Assembly (NCBI GenBank): GCA_023391415.1
Contig: JAEWAY010000003.1
Location: 62,001 to 126,000, forward strand
Origin: Bacteroidota bacterium
GTDB lineage: Bacteria; Bacteroidota; Bacteroidia; Cytophagales; Cytophagaceae
Length of the DNA: 64,000 nucleotides
Direction: 5' to 3'
Every line of letters starts with the position of its first letter. Within the stretch, counting starts at the first letter, position 1. The notes beneath the pieces are model-generated. The model searched no databases. It saw nothing but the letters and a program-made list of their open reading frames with translations, and had not been told where the DNA came from. A program made the position numbers and the translations under genes. This document shows positions 43,577 to 52,398 of the stretch, in pieces.

Positions 43577-43659
43577 TGCGACAAAAGGCTTAACAGTCAT
43601 TTGTTATCTCGAACAAGAAAATTTTAATCAATTTTAAACCAATTTAAATTAAACCGAGT

Positions 43660-43872
43660 ATGAAAAAGGTATTTTCTATCGTAATGGGTCTTGCCCTAGT
43701 AGCTTCTCTTGCTTCTTGCAAAAAAGATCACACTTGTTCTTGCAAGGACGGTGACGGTGAAGAGTGGTTCAAAGCTGATCTTGGTAAAACAACTAAGAAA
43801 AAAGCGAAAGACGCTTGCGAAGCAAACAACGCGACATGGGCTGCTTTTGGAGCTAAATGTGAGGTGAAGTAA
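43660..43872 (+). CDS. Cys-rich mini-lipoprotein
   Basis: A 70-residue protein with a clear lipoprotein signal (lipobox LASC, Cys20) leaving a mature part of about 50 residues that contains four further cysteines (C-S-C at about 26-28, then two in the C-terminal half) and many lysines. The even number of cysteines suggests disulfides or metal binding. It has its own promoter-like site and a strong terminator, typical of a highly expressed monocistronic gene. Downstream is a redox-type membrane protein (MauE-thioredoxin), a possible partner. Family not recognised. Confidence 0.82.
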   Translation: MKKVFSIVMGLALVASLASCKKDHTCSCKDGDGEEWFKADLGKTTKKKAKDACEANNATWAAFGAKCEVK

Positions 43873-43895
43873 TTTCCCAATATTCTTTAAAAAGA

Positions 43896-43935
43896 AAAAC
43901 GACAATGGCTGGCTTTTGCTAGCCATTGTCGTTTT
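43896..43935 (+). terminator. Strong intrinsic terminator of the mini-lipoprotein gene
   Basis: AAAACGACAATGGCT (43896-43910) and AGCCATTGTCGTTTT (43921-43935) form a perfect 15-bp stem extended by wobble and GC pairs around a TTTT loop, ending in a T-run. It is 24 bases after the stop. Confidence 0.85.
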
Positions 43936-43999
43936 ACATATATTGATTGTAAATTTGAGCGTCTGTTAAATTGTTTTAAAGATTCAGTAAGTCCGGGGC

Positions 44000-44917
44000 A
44001 TGTCAAAAATTATCAGTATCCTTGTTTCCAGCTTTTTCGGTCTCGTTTTTCTCCTCTCCGCTTACGCCAAGCTATACCCCATTGAACTTTTTGAGTTCAC
44101 CTTTGTCGAACTGGGCGTCGCCTCATGGACGACAGCGCCTTTTATTTCCCGCCTGCTGATTGGTCTTGAGTTCTTTATTGGCATAGCGCTGATTGGTAAT
44201 TTCTTTTCGTCTCGAAAATTTTATTACGCGGTCATCGCGTTGCTTCTTATTTTTTGCGCGTACCTTGTCGCGCTGTGGTTTATGGAAGGGAATGAAGGCA
44301 ACTGCGGATGTTTTGGAACCTTGTTGCCAATGACTCCGCTACAGGCGATTATAAAAAATGTCGTTATCATCGCTTTGTTATTTCTTCTTATCAGGAAACC
44401 GGTGATTTTCGAATGGAAATACCGGAAAGCGCTGATTATTGCCGGCTTTTTGTTGTCCTTCAGCCTGCCCTTCATCCTCAACCCGGTGGCGCTTGCCAAT
44501 TACGCTACGTACGATGAGGAAACAACAGGCTACGAAATGCCACTGGAAAGCGTTTATGCTGAAAACAATAATCAAATCGCGGAAAGAATCACCGAAGGCA
44601 AGTGGATTGTCGGTTTTTATAGTCTGACATGTCCGCATTGCAAGCTCGCCGCGTATAAGTTTCATATTTTGAAGGAAAAATATCCGGATCTGAACCTCTT
44701 TATGGTGCTTAATGGCGATGATCAGGAGCAAGTCGAGTTTTTTAAAGAGACCAAGTCCGGGCATATACCGCATGTCAGGCTAAAAGGGAGCGAGTTTATT
44801 AAATTGAGCGGACCGGAATTGCCCAAGATTTTTTTTATTAATAATAAGATCGTTGAACAGAAACCCCCTTACCATCTGATAGACGACGCCATGATCATGG
44901 AGTGGAAGCGCGAATAA
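44000..44917 (+). CDS. MauE/DoxX-type membrane protein fused to thioredoxin-like domain
   Basis: The 305-residue protein has an N-terminal four-helix MauE/DoxX domain (about 5-165) with the redox motif NCGCFG (101-106), followed by a periplasmic thioredoxin-like domain (about 185-300) with active site CPHC (211-214). MauE-type proteins are linked to disulfide formation in periplasmic partners. The fusion of a CxC membrane domain with a CxxC thioredoxin fold suggests an electron relay across the membrane. It lies just downstream of a Cys-rich lipoprotein, which could be its substrate (inference). Confidence 0.82.
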   Translation: MSKIISILVSSFFGLVFLLSAYAKLYPIELFEFTFVELGVASWTTAPFISRLLIGLEFFIGIALIGNFFSSRKFYYAVIALLLIFCAYLVALWFMEGNEGNCGCFGTLLPMTPLQAIIKNVVIIALLFLLIRKPVIFEWKYRKALIIAGFLLSFSLPFILNPVALANYATYDEETTGYEMPLESVYAENNNQIAERITEGKWIVGFYSLTCPHCKLAAYKFHILKEKYPDLNLFMVLNGDDQEQVEFFKETKSGHIPHVRLKGSEFIKLSGPELPKIFFINNKIVEQKPPYHLIDDAMIMEWKRE

Positions 44918-45090
44918 GCTTTCTTAATCGGAGGTTGTCCCTGAGCCGGAATGTTTTCAGGATTTTAGAGAAGGTTCTCTACTTTAAAACGTTGAAAGAG
45001 GACTACCGCCTGAAGTAATCCGCGAAGCCTTGTTCCTCTGCTTGTACAACGTACAACTTTCTTTTATTTTCGTGTTTCTAAAAATGAGCT

Positions 45091-46392
45091 ATGAATGATA
45101 AACCGGCAAAGATAAAAGTTCGAGACATTTTTAACATAACCGTAGTCGTCGCGGCGCTCGGCTATTTCGTCGACATATACGATCTGGTGTTGTTCCTGAT
45201 TATCGGCCGGGATAGTCTCCTTGCTTTGGGAATAGGGCAGGAAGATGTTTTGAAAGAGTTTCAGTTTCTGCTCAACGTGCAGATGATCGGTATGCTGATC
45301 GGTGGTATCTTGTGGGGAGTGATGGGGGACAAGAGGGGAAGGCTTTCGGTGCTGTTTGGCTCCATATTGATGTACTCGCTCGCCAACGCGGCCAATGGGA
45401 TGGTTGGCGTGTTTGGAAGCCACGCGATGGAAGCCTACGCCATACTGCGTTTTATAGCCGGACTTGGTCTCGCGGGAGAGCTGGGCGCTGGTATCACATT
45501 GGTCTCTGAAGTCATGAGCAAGGAGACAAGAGGGTACGGCACTATGATCGTGGCCTCGGTAGGCGTATGCGGAGCGATCGTGGCGGCTATCGTCGCCAAT
45601 AACTTTGGTTGGGAAATCGCCTATTTTCTCGGTGGAGGATTGGGAATATCCCTGTTGTTGTTGCGGATTAGTGTTTTTGAATCCGGGATATTCAAGAAGC
45701 TGGAAAAGAAAAAGATTCCGAAAGGGAATTTTTTTATGCTGTTTGCCAATAATCGTCGCTTCGCTCGCTACATGCATTGTATTCTGATAGGATTACCAAT
45801 TTGGTATGTAGTAGGAATCTTGGTAGGTAGAGCGCCCGAAATATCCAAACTTCTTCATATTAAGGGTGATATAGAGCCCTCCATTAGTGTTATGCTTTGC
45901 TATGTGGGACTTATTTTTGGCGATATCGCGACCGGCGTGCTCAGCCAGTTGACGCGAAGCCGTAAAAAGGTGCTCGGAATTTTTTACGCGCTTCTGATCA
46001 CGGTGATCGCGCTGTATCTTTCGCTTAATGGAATCAGCGCTATCCTGTTTTATACATTAATTTTCTTTTTGGGGTTCTCCGTGGGATTCTGGGCGATCTT
46101 CGTCACAGTGGCGGCGGAACACTTTGGTACCAATCTGCGGGCTACGGTCGCTACGACGGTGCCAAATTTCGTCAGGGGAGCGCTCGTTCCCATATCGCTG
46201 GTATTTGATGGAATATTTACCGCTTTTCTAAACAGTTCAAATCCGGCTCTGCGAGAAAACGCGCTGATTTACGCCGCGTTTATAGTTACGCCCGTGCTGA
46301 TGCTTATTTCTTTCTGGTCCTTGTCCAAGCTCAAGGAAACATTTGGAGACGATCTTGATTATCTGGAAGAAGAGATGGTGCTGCCAGCTTGA
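45091..46392 (+). CDS. Major facilitator superfamily transporter
   Basis: The 433-residue protein has 12 predicted transmembrane helices. MFS signatures are GDKRGR in the loop after helix 2 (about 79-84), RFIAGLGLAGELGAGITLVSE in helix 4 and its continuation (about 118-138), and a weak repeat of the loop motif in the second half (LTRSRKK). The pattern is closest to the sugar-porter and aromatic-acid/H+ symporter groups. The substrate cannot be named. It is a single-gene unit. Confidence 0.88.
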   Translation: MNDKPAKIKVRDIFNITVVVAALGYFVDIYDLVLFLIIGRDSLLALGIGQEDVLKEFQFLLNVQMIGMLIGGILWGVMGDKRGRLSVLFGSILMYSLANAANGMVGVFGSHAMEAYAILRFIAGLGLAGELGAGITLVSEVMSKETRGYGTMIVASVGVCGAIVAAIVANNFGWEIAYFLGGGLGISLLLLRISVFESGIFKKLEKKKIPKGNFFMLFANNRRFARYMHCILIGLPIWYVVGILVGRAPEISKLLHIKGDIEPSISVMLCYVGLIFGDIATGVLSQLTRSRKKVLGIFYALLITVIALYLSLNGISAILFYTLIFFLGFSVGFWAIFVTVAAEHFGTNLRATVATTVPNFVRGALVPISLVFDGIFTAFLNSSNPALRENALIYAAFIVTPVLMLISFWSLSKLKETFGDDLDYLEEEMVLPA

Positions 46393-46511
46393 GGGATGGT
46401 CGTCCTATTCGGGAAATGACCAGGTTGATTTCTTTCCGGAGGCTTTTTATATTGTGTGACGTAAATGGCGATGGGTTGTCGCCGCCAATTTAATTTTTTA
46501 AAAAGAAACAA

Positions 46512-47582
46512 ATGAAAAAGGAGAGTCTGAAATTTCTCGAAAAATATGTAAACAACGCGTCGCCTACAGGTTTTGAATCGTCCGGCCAGCTACTATGGCT
46601 CGACTATATCAAGCCCTACATCGACGAGTATTTTTCAGATACCTATGGTACCGTGGTAGGTGTAATCAATCCGGGAAAAAAATATAAAGTGGTCATTGAG
46701 GCGCACGCGGATGAAATCGGGTGGTTTGTAAATTATATTACAAAGGATGGTTATGTGTACCTACGTAAAAATGGAGGTTCCGATCATACGATCGCCCCTT
46801 CCAAAAGGGTCAATATACATACGGAAAAGGGAATTGTACAAGCGGTGTTTGGCTGGCCGGCGATCCACGTTCGTGAGGCCTCCGATGAGAAAGCGCCCAA
46901 TATGAAAACGCTTTTCCTGGATTTGGGGTGCGACTCAAAGGAAGAGGTGGAAAAACTGGGAGTCCACGTAGGTTGTGTCGTCACATTTCAGGATGATTTC
47001 TTGGTACTGAACAAAAAATGGTACTGTGGCCGCGCGCTTGACAACCGTATAGGAGGCTTTATGATCGCCGAAGTCGCCCGTATGTTAAAGGAAAATAAAA
47101 AGAAGCTCCCCTATTCATTATATATCGTCAACGCGGTGCAGGAAGAAATTGGCCTGAAGGGCGCGGAAATGATCGCGAGTCGTATACAGCCGGACGTGGC
47201 TGTGGTGACGGATGTATGTCATGATACCCAGTCGCCCGCGTACAATAAAGTGCAAAGCGGAGACTTGAGTAGTGGAGAAGGACCTGTCCTGACATATGGT
47301 CCCGCGGTACAGAACAATTTGTTGAAGATGTTGATTGAAGTAGCGGAAAAGCGGAGAATACCTTTTCAAAGAGCCGCCGCGACCAGAGCTACCGGAACGG
47401 ATACCGACGCGTTCGCTTATTCCAACGCGGGAGTCGCTTCCGCTCTGATCAGTCTTCCTCTCAAGTATATGCATACTACGGTTGAAATGGCGCGTGAAGA
47501 GGATGTGGAAAACGTTATTCGTCTGATGTACGAGTTTTTGATCCAACTCAAGGCTGGCCACGATTTTAGTTATATCAAGTAA
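46512..47582 (+). CDS. M42 family metallopeptidase
   Basis: The 356-residue protein is a dinuclear metal aminopeptidase of the TET/FrvX group. Metal ligands are visible in order: His in EAHADEIG (about 64), Asp in RALDNRIGG (about 178), Glu-Glu in VQEEIGLKGA (about 211-212), Asp in VVTDVCHDT (about 234) and His in KYMHTTVE (about 322). Such enzymes form large tetrahedral shells and trim cytosolic peptides. Length fits the family. It is cytosolic (no signal peptide) and is followed by a strong terminator. Confidence 0.93.
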   Translation: MKKESLKFLEKYVNNASPTGFESSGQLLWLDYIKPYIDEYFSDTYGTVVGVINPGKKYKVVIEAHADEIGWFVNYITKDGYVYLRKNGGSDHTIAPSKRVNIHTEKGIVQAVFGWPAIHVREASDEKAPNMKTLFLDLGCDSKEEVEKLGVHVGCVVTFQDDFLVLNKKWYCGRALDNRIGGFMIAEVARMLKENKKKLPYSLYIVNAVQEEIGLKGAEMIASRIQPDVAVVTDVCHDTQSPAYNKVQSGDLSSGEGPVLTYGPAVQNNLLKMLIEVAEKRRIPFQRAAATRATGTDTDAFAYSNAGVASALISLPLKYMHTTVEMAREEDVENVIRLMYEFLIQLKAGHDFSYIK

Positions 47583-47593
47583 CTACTCGCTTG

Positions 47594-47626
47594 AGATCCA
47601 GCGACCACAACGCGGTCGCTGGATCT
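47594..47626. terminator. Bidirectional hairpin terminator
   Basis: AGATCCAGCGACC (47594-47606) and GGTCGCTGGATCT (47614-47626) form a perfect 13-bp stem with a 7-base loop between the convergent M42 and Nudix genes. T-runs are short, so a factor may help. Confidence 0.7.
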
Positions 47627-47632
47627 TAGGGC

Positions 47633-48181
47633 TTATACGCCCATGATTCTGGCTGCCTTTAATATCCCGGCTATGCTGATCGAATCCGTAATTTCGCTGG
47701 CCATGACCATATTTACCGCTTCTCGCAAAGGTAGTTTGCGTATTGCCAGTACTTCTGTTTCATCAAATTCGGTCGTCCCTTCATTCAGCCCCCTGGCGAT
47801 AAAAATAAATCCTTCTTCATCAGTCACGGAGTTGGAAGTGTGAATCCGGCTTATCTCTTCCCATTTTTCCGCGCTCAATCCCGTTTCCTCCTTGAGCTCC
47901 CTTTTGGCCGCTTCCAGTATGCTTTCATTCAGAGGTCCGCCACCCATGGGTATCTCCCAGGAATACTCGTCGAGAGGGTAGCGGTATTGGCCTACCAGCC
48001 AGGTGTTTCCCAAATCGTCGATAGGTACGATACCGATAGCCCGGTTTTTAAATCCAACTACTCCGTAAGGGCATTCCTTGCCCGCCGGGTTTATGACACG
48101 GTCTTCCCGTATTCGTATCCAGGCGTTGTCGTATACGATTTTTTCTCCGATCTTTCGCCAGGGATTAATAACGTCTTTCAT
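47633..48181 (-). CDS. Nudix hydrolase, ADP-sugar pyrophosphatase type
   Basis: A 182-residue protein with a complete Nudix box at about 81-103 (GGPLNESILEAAKRELKEET) and the preceding YRYPLDEYSWEIPMG segment, typical of ADP-ribose/ADP-sugar pyrophosphatases. The product would be AMP and the sugar phosphate. It is a single gene convergent with the M42 gene and divergent from rnhB. The exact substrate cannot be read from the sequence. Confidence 0.9.
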   Translation of the reverse strand: MKDVINPWRKIGEKIVYDNAWIRIREDRVINPAGKECPYGVVGFKNRAIGIVPIDDLGNTWLVGQYRYPLDEYSWEIPMGGGPLNESILEAAKRELKEETGLSAEKWEEISRIHTSNSVTDEEGFIFIARGLNEGTTEFDETEVLAIRKLPLREAVNMVMASEITDSISIAGILKAARIMGV

Positions 48182-48260
48182 ATCTGATAGGATAATTCAG
48201 GTAAGCAAAAATATGTTTTTGATTTTACGCTACTTTCTTATTTGTTAAATTTAGCGTTGA

Positions 48261-48863
48261 ATGGTAAAATTACAATCTTTTTTACATCATAATTTGCTGG
48301 AAGCGGGATTGGACGAGGCGGGCAGAGGCTGCTACGCGGGGCCTGTCGTCGCCGCCTTTGTCATATTGCCTAAAGACTATGCACATCCGGTATTGAACGA
48401 CTCAAAGCAGTTGAGCGCGAAAAAACGGGAGGAGCTGAGAAAGGAAATAGAAAGGGAAGCGATTGATTTCGCCGTAGCTGAAGTATGCAATGAGACGATC
48501 GACAAGATCAATATTCTAAACGCATCTTTTCTGGCCATGCATAAGGCTTTGGACCAGAGGAAAACCGAACCGGAGTATCTGCTCATCGACGGCAACCGGT
48601 TCAGACCGTATAACAATATTCCCTATGAATGTGTAGTGGAAGGAGATGGGAAATTTTATAGCATCGCCGCGGCCTCGGTGCTGGCCAAGACGCGTCGGGA
48701 CGAATTGATGAGAAAGCTCGCTCTGACTCATCCGGAATACGATTGGGAAAACAACATGGGATATGGTACTCTTAAACATCGTGAAGCGATTCTCGAGTTT
48801 GGTCTGACGCCATATCATCGAAGGTCTTTTAATCTGGTAAAAAATCAATTGGAGCTTTTTTGA
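48261..48863 (+). CDS. rnhB: Ribonuclease HII
   Basis: RNase HII cleaves RNA embedded in DNA (ribonucleotide excision repair). The 200-residue protein has the catalytic Asp18-Glu19 in GLDEAGRGCYAGP, the LIDGNRF strand with the third acidic residue (about 110) and the SIAAASVLAKTRRDELM motif (about 133-149). Length is normal. The ATG is preceded by a TAAATTTA box ending 7 bases upstream. It is followed after 11 bases by gcvT. Confidence 0.96.
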   Translation: MVKLQSFLHHNLLEAGLDEAGRGCYAGPVVAAFVILPKDYAHPVLNDSKQLSAKKREELRKEIEREAIDFAVAEVCNETIDKINILNASFLAMHKALDQRKTEPEYLLIDGNRFRPYNNIPYECVVEGDGKFYSIAAASVLAKTRRDELMRKLALTHPEYDWENNMGYGTLKHREAILEFGLTPYHRRSFNLVKNQLELF

Positions 48864-48874
48864 AGGAAACTTAA

Positions 48875-49975
48875 ATGGAGCAAACAGTAGAAGAAAAGAA
48901 GATCCCTTTAAACGATCTTCATATAAAACTCGGCGCGAAGATGGCGCCTTTCGCGGGCTTTCAAATGCCCGTCCGGTATAGTGGCGATCTGGAAGAGCAC
49001 ATCTGTGTCAGGCAAGGTGTCGGCGTATTTGATGTTTCGCATATGGGCGAATTTTTGCTGGAGGGAGAAAAAGCGCTGGATCTTATTCAGAAGATATGTA
49101 CCAACGACGCTTCGGTATTAGAGCCGGGCAAAGTGCAATATTCCTGCTTCACCAATGAGCGTGGTGGCATAATCGATGATTTACTGGTCTACCATATGGC
49201 GCGAAACCAGTATATGCTGGTGGTCAACGCCGGCAATATAGATAAAGACTGGCAATGGATAGTGAAGAATAATACGGAAGATGTCGCTTTGACCGATATC
49301 TCCGGGAGTACCGCCTTATTCGCGGTACAGGGGCCAAAGGCGATGGAGGTGGTTCAAAAGCTTACTTCAATCAATTTGAACGAAATCGCCTCCTATTCCT
49401 TTATAAAAGGAGAAGTCGCCGGAATACCGGACGTGATCATTTCCGCTACAGGGTATACCGGAGCCGGAGGCTTTGAACTTTATGTTGATAAAAACGAGGC
49501 TCTCAACCTTTGGAATAAACTTTTTGAAGCGGGAGAATACTGGGGTATCAAGCCTATTGGACTTGGGGCCCGGGATACCTTGCGTCTGGAAATGGGATTT
49601 TGTCTATATGGCAATGATATAGATGAAACAACCAGTCCTTTGGAGGCGGGGCTGGGCTGGATTACCAAACTCTCCAAACAATTTACGGCCTCGGATATCC
49701 TGAAAGAACAAAAAGAGCGGGGAGCGCGACGGAAACTAATCGCTTTTGAACTGGAAGAACGAGGAGTGCCCAGAAGTCATTATGATATTTTGGATGAGGC
49801 GGGAAGGAAAATAGGTCATGTTACGAGTGGCACCTTGTCTCCTTCCCTCAGCAAGGGTATCGGACTGGGCTATGTGGAGGCCGCCTATGCCAGTGTAGGA
49901 GCGAAAATCTACATTTCGGTGCGAAATAAGTCACTTTCGGCAAAAATTGTTAAATTGCCGTTCATTAAAAGCTAA
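48875..49975 (+). CDS. gcvT: Glycine cleavage system aminomethyltransferase (T protein)
   Basis: GcvT releases ammonia and passes the methylene group to tetrahydrofolate from the aminomethyl-lipoyl H protein. The 366-residue protein has HIKLGAKMAPFAGFQMPVRY (about 16-35, folate site region), VFDVSHMGEF (about 52-61), SATGYTGAGGFELYV (about 190-204) and ARDTLRLEMGFCLYGNDID (about 232-250). The remaining gcv genes are not in the window. Ala codon context here is strongly native (NNC-GCN). Confidence 0.96.
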   Translation: MEQTVEEKKIPLNDLHIKLGAKMAPFAGFQMPVRYSGDLEEHICVRQGVGVFDVSHMGEFLLEGEKALDLIQKICTNDASVLEPGKVQYSCFTNERGGIIDDLLVYHMARNQYMLVVNAGNIDKDWQWIVKNNTEDVALTDISGSTALFAVQGPKAMEVVQKLTSINLNEIASYSFIKGEVAGIPDVIISATGYTGAGGFELYVDKNEALNLWNKLFEAGEYWGIKPIGLGARDTLRLEMGFCLYGNDIDETTSPLEAGLGWITKLSKQFTASDILKEQKERGARRKLIAFELEERGVPRSHYDILDEAGRKIGHVTSGTLSPSLSKGIGLGYVEAAYASVGAKIYISVRNKSLSAKIVKLPFIKS

Positions 49976-49978
49976 TTT

Positions 49979-50719
49979 ATGAGGCAAATTGATGTTTGTC
50001 TTACTCCTGAACTGTTGCATTTATATCCTATCAAAGGGAAAAATGTGGTAGTGGTTGATATCCTGAGAGCTACTTCGTGTATGACTACAGGTATCGCTTA
50101 TGGAGTGAGTAAAATAATTCCTGTGGCGAGCCTGGAGGAATGTAGGGAGTTGAAGAAAAAAGGCTATATGGCCGCCGCGGAGCGGGATGGAAAAAAAGCG
50201 GAAGGCTTTGATATAGGAAATTCGCCGTTTAGCTATATGGATGACGCGCTGATTGGTAAAACAATCGCCGTCACCACGACCAATGGGACATACGCCATCA
50301 CGAAATGCGGGGAAGCGGAGGCTGTCGTTGCCGGAAGTTTCTTGAACAGGGCGGCTATCACCCGCTATCTCCGGCGACAACCCAATGATGTATTGATTGT
50401 ATGCGCCGGCTGGAAAGGAAAGGTAAATCTGGAAGATACGTTATTCGCCGGGTCGATTGTGGAGGCTTTGAAAGACGATTTTTTTGTCGATAATGACGCC
50501 GCTCTGGCCGCCCTGGCGCTTTTCAGGCAGGCTAAAGGCAATTTGAAAGGATTTCTCGGAAATTGCTCTCATGTGCGTCGTCTGAAACATCTGGATATCG
50601 ACAAGGATATTGACTTCTGTCTGACTATGGACAAGTTTGACGTAGTGCCGATTCTGAAAGACGGGGCCATCGTGTTGAAGGAGCCCGTATTGGAATCCAA
50701 TGGAGTAGGCAGACACTAA
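49979..50719 (+). CDS. comB: 2-phosphosulfolactate phosphatase
   Basis: ComB dephosphorylates 2-phospho-3-sulfolactate to sulfolactate, known from coenzyme M synthesis in methanogens. The 246-residue protein has the family motifs VVDILRATSCMTTGIAYG (about 24-41), AAERDGKKAEGFDIGNSPF (about 65-83), TTTNGTYAITKC (about 98-109) and VNLEDTLFAGSIVEAL (about 147-162). No comA or comC is nearby and coenzyme M is not expected; a role in sulfonate or sulfonolipid metabolism is possible. It starts three bases after gcvT ends. Confidence 0.9.
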   Translation: MRQIDVCLTPELLHLYPIKGKNVVVVDILRATSCMTTGIAYGVSKIIPVASLEECRELKKKGYMAAAERDGKKAEGFDIGNSPFSYMDDALIGKTIAVTTTNGTYAITKCGEAEAVVAGSFLNRAAITRYLRRQPNDVLIVCAGWKGKVNLEDTLFAGSIVEALKDDFFVDNDAALAALALFRQAKGNLKGFLGNCSHVRRLKHLDIDKDIDFCLTMDKFDVVPILKDGAIVLKEPVLESNGVGRH

Positions 50720-50841
50720 TCCCGGTCTGGCAATCCAGTAATTACTTCTGGCTGGACTCGTTGTATGGAGATTCGAAGTTGTTTTTTGGAAACGCGGACT
50801 TCGAGCGGGCTATGAGGTGATAATTCGAAATAGGAATGAGA

Positions 50842-50876
50842 ATCCTCCTGGAATTTTTGAAATTGCCAGGAGGAAT
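50842..50876. terminator. Terminator between comB and ilvE
   Basis: TCCTCCTGG and CCAGGAGGA form a 9-bp GC stem extended by an AATTT/AAATT pair with one bulged base, between convergent genes. The plus-strand tail is AATAATTTTGTTT. Confidence 0.65.
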
Positions 50877-50884
50877 AATTTTGT

Positions 50885-51955
50885 TTAGATTTTTACTTTA
50901 TACACCCAGCCAAACGGATCTTCAGCGTGACCAAGCTTTATTTCGCTCAGCGCCGCCGCGATACGCTCGGATAACGCTCTCTTTTCGCCACCAGGCAGGT
51001 CATACTCCGTACCGTTATAATGAATCGCGTCGATATGAGTAATGACCGCGGCGGTACCGGTTCCGAAGGCGTCTTCCAGCTTGCCCGCTTTCAAAGCCCC
51101 GATCACCTCGTCAATATCGATTTTCCGTTCTTCTACAGTAATCCCCCAGCTTCTCGCCAATGTGATAATGCTGTCGCGGGTAATACCAGCCAGTATGGAA
51201 GTCCCAAGGGGAGGCGTGATCAGTTTGCCCTCAATCTGGAACATGATATTCATGGTTCCCGATTCCTCAAAGTATTTATGCTCCTTACTATCCGTCCAGA
51301 GAAGCTGTTGATAGCCTTTTTCACTGGCTATTCTGGCGGGCAGGAGAGAAGCGGCGTAGTTCCCGCCCGATTTGGCGAAGCCGATCCCGCCTTCAGCGGC
51401 GCGTACATAGTTCGTCTCGATCAGTACCTTTACATTGCCTTTGTAGTAGCCCGCTACAGGTCCGGTAAATATGATAAACTTATAGGTTTTGGACGGTCTG
51501 ACGCCAATAAACTCATCCGACGCGTACATGAATGGTCTTATGTAAAGAGAGTTGCCCGCCTTGGGAGGAATCCAGGCTTCGTCAATTTTTAGAAGCTGGC
51601 TGAGCCCTTCCATAAACAGGTCTTCGGGAAACTCCGGCATACACAGCCGCTCCCCGGAACGATTCAGACGTTTCGCGTGGGCCTCCGGACGGAAAATAAG
51701 AATTTCGTTTTTCTCATTCTTATAGGCCTTCATGCCTTCAAAGATCGATTGACCATAGTGAAGAACGGATGTAGCCGGGCTCATCGAGAGGTTTTGAAAA
51801 GGAACGATCCGGGGATTAACCCATTCGCCATTTTTGTAGTCGGCTACAAACATATGATCGGCATATACCGACCCAAATTCCAATTCGTCAAAATTGGTTT
51901 CGGAAATTTTAGAGTTCTTGGTTTTCTCAACCAGTATAGTATACTTCCCGGCCAT
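50885..51955 (-). CDS. ilvE: Branched-chain amino acid aminotransferase
   Basis: IlvE (class IV PLP enzyme) carries out the last step of Leu/Ile/Val synthesis and the first of their breakdown. The 356-residue protein has the PLP Lys195 in FAKSGGNYAASLLPARIAS, the HYGQSIFEGMKAYK segment (about 66-79) and ESGTMNIMFQIEGK (about 228-241). The length is that of the eukaryote-like (BCAT2) group common in Bacteroidota. It stands alone and is convergent with comB. Confidence 0.95.
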   Translation of the reverse strand: MAGKYTILVEKTKNSKISETNFDELEFGSVYADHMFVADYKNGEWVNPRIVPFQNLSMSPATSVLHYGQSIFEGMKAYKNEKNEILIFRPEAHAKRLNRSGERLCMPEFPEDLFMEGLSQLLKIDEAWIPPKAGNSLYIRPFMYASDEFIGVRPSKTYKFIIFTGPVAGYYKGNVKVLIETNYVRAAEGGIGFAKSGGNYAASLLPARIASEKGYQQLLWTDSKEHKYFEESGTMNIMFQIEGKLITPPLGTSILAGITRDSIITLARSWGITVEERKIDIDEVIGALKAGKLEDAFGTGTAAVITHIDAIHYNGTEYDLPGGEKRALSERIAAALSEIKLGHAEDPFGWVYKVKI

Positions 51956-52398
51956 AAAAAGTATTTTATTTAATTAGTAAATGATAGAGTATCGAATATA
52001 TGAGTTTAAACTAAGATAGATCGGTTGTTGTCCCGACTATCCGCGATATGACCACATTGGATAATCAGGCTGAATTGCCGACTCGCGTTGTCGCTACCAC
52101 AGAAACACCTCTCGTTGGAATTATGTTTCCAACTATAGGGAACAAGAAGGCGGAAGAGACATGAATGACAGATCTGCCAAGGGTTATTGTTCGGGACGAT
52201 AACTTTAAACCGGTGCTGACAAAGCTCGAAGCGGAACGCGGCGTTCTTGGGTTTTTACGGGTAAAAATGAAAAGTCTTAACTTTTCCATAGATCTTTCAA
52301 TTCTTATGGCTTAAATATAGTATTTATATTTATAATATGACAGGGCAGGGAACTCACCCGCGCGAAAAATAGTAAAAATAGCTTTCGCTACGAGCCGC
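51956..52398. other. Intergenic region with a possible gene remnant
   Basis: Between ilvE and the mazG-like gene. It contains the short interrupted frame at 52048-52314 and otherwise only AT-rich sequence with no recognised element. Confidence 0.35.
52048..52314 (+). pseudogene. Short interrupted frame, possible gene remnant
   Basis: An ATG frame of 38 codons ends in TGA at 52162-52164 and continues in the same frame, from an ATG placed directly after the stop, for 49 more codons to TAA at 52314. Codon use looks native (for example GTC GCT, AAG GCG). The two parts could be one small gene with a nonsense mutation or chance frames. No family recognised (second part contains NFKPVLTKLEAERGVLGFL). 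Confidence 0.2.

Noticed and set aside
45064..45777. Minus-strand frame opposite the MFS gene, His/Gln-rich
   Set aside because: Antisense of hydrophobic codons produces such composition; the MFS protein is well supported.
52065..52289. Minus-strand frame of 74 codons between ilvE and the mazG-like gene
   Set aside because: Low-complexity Ser/Thr/Arg composition typical of an antisense shadow.
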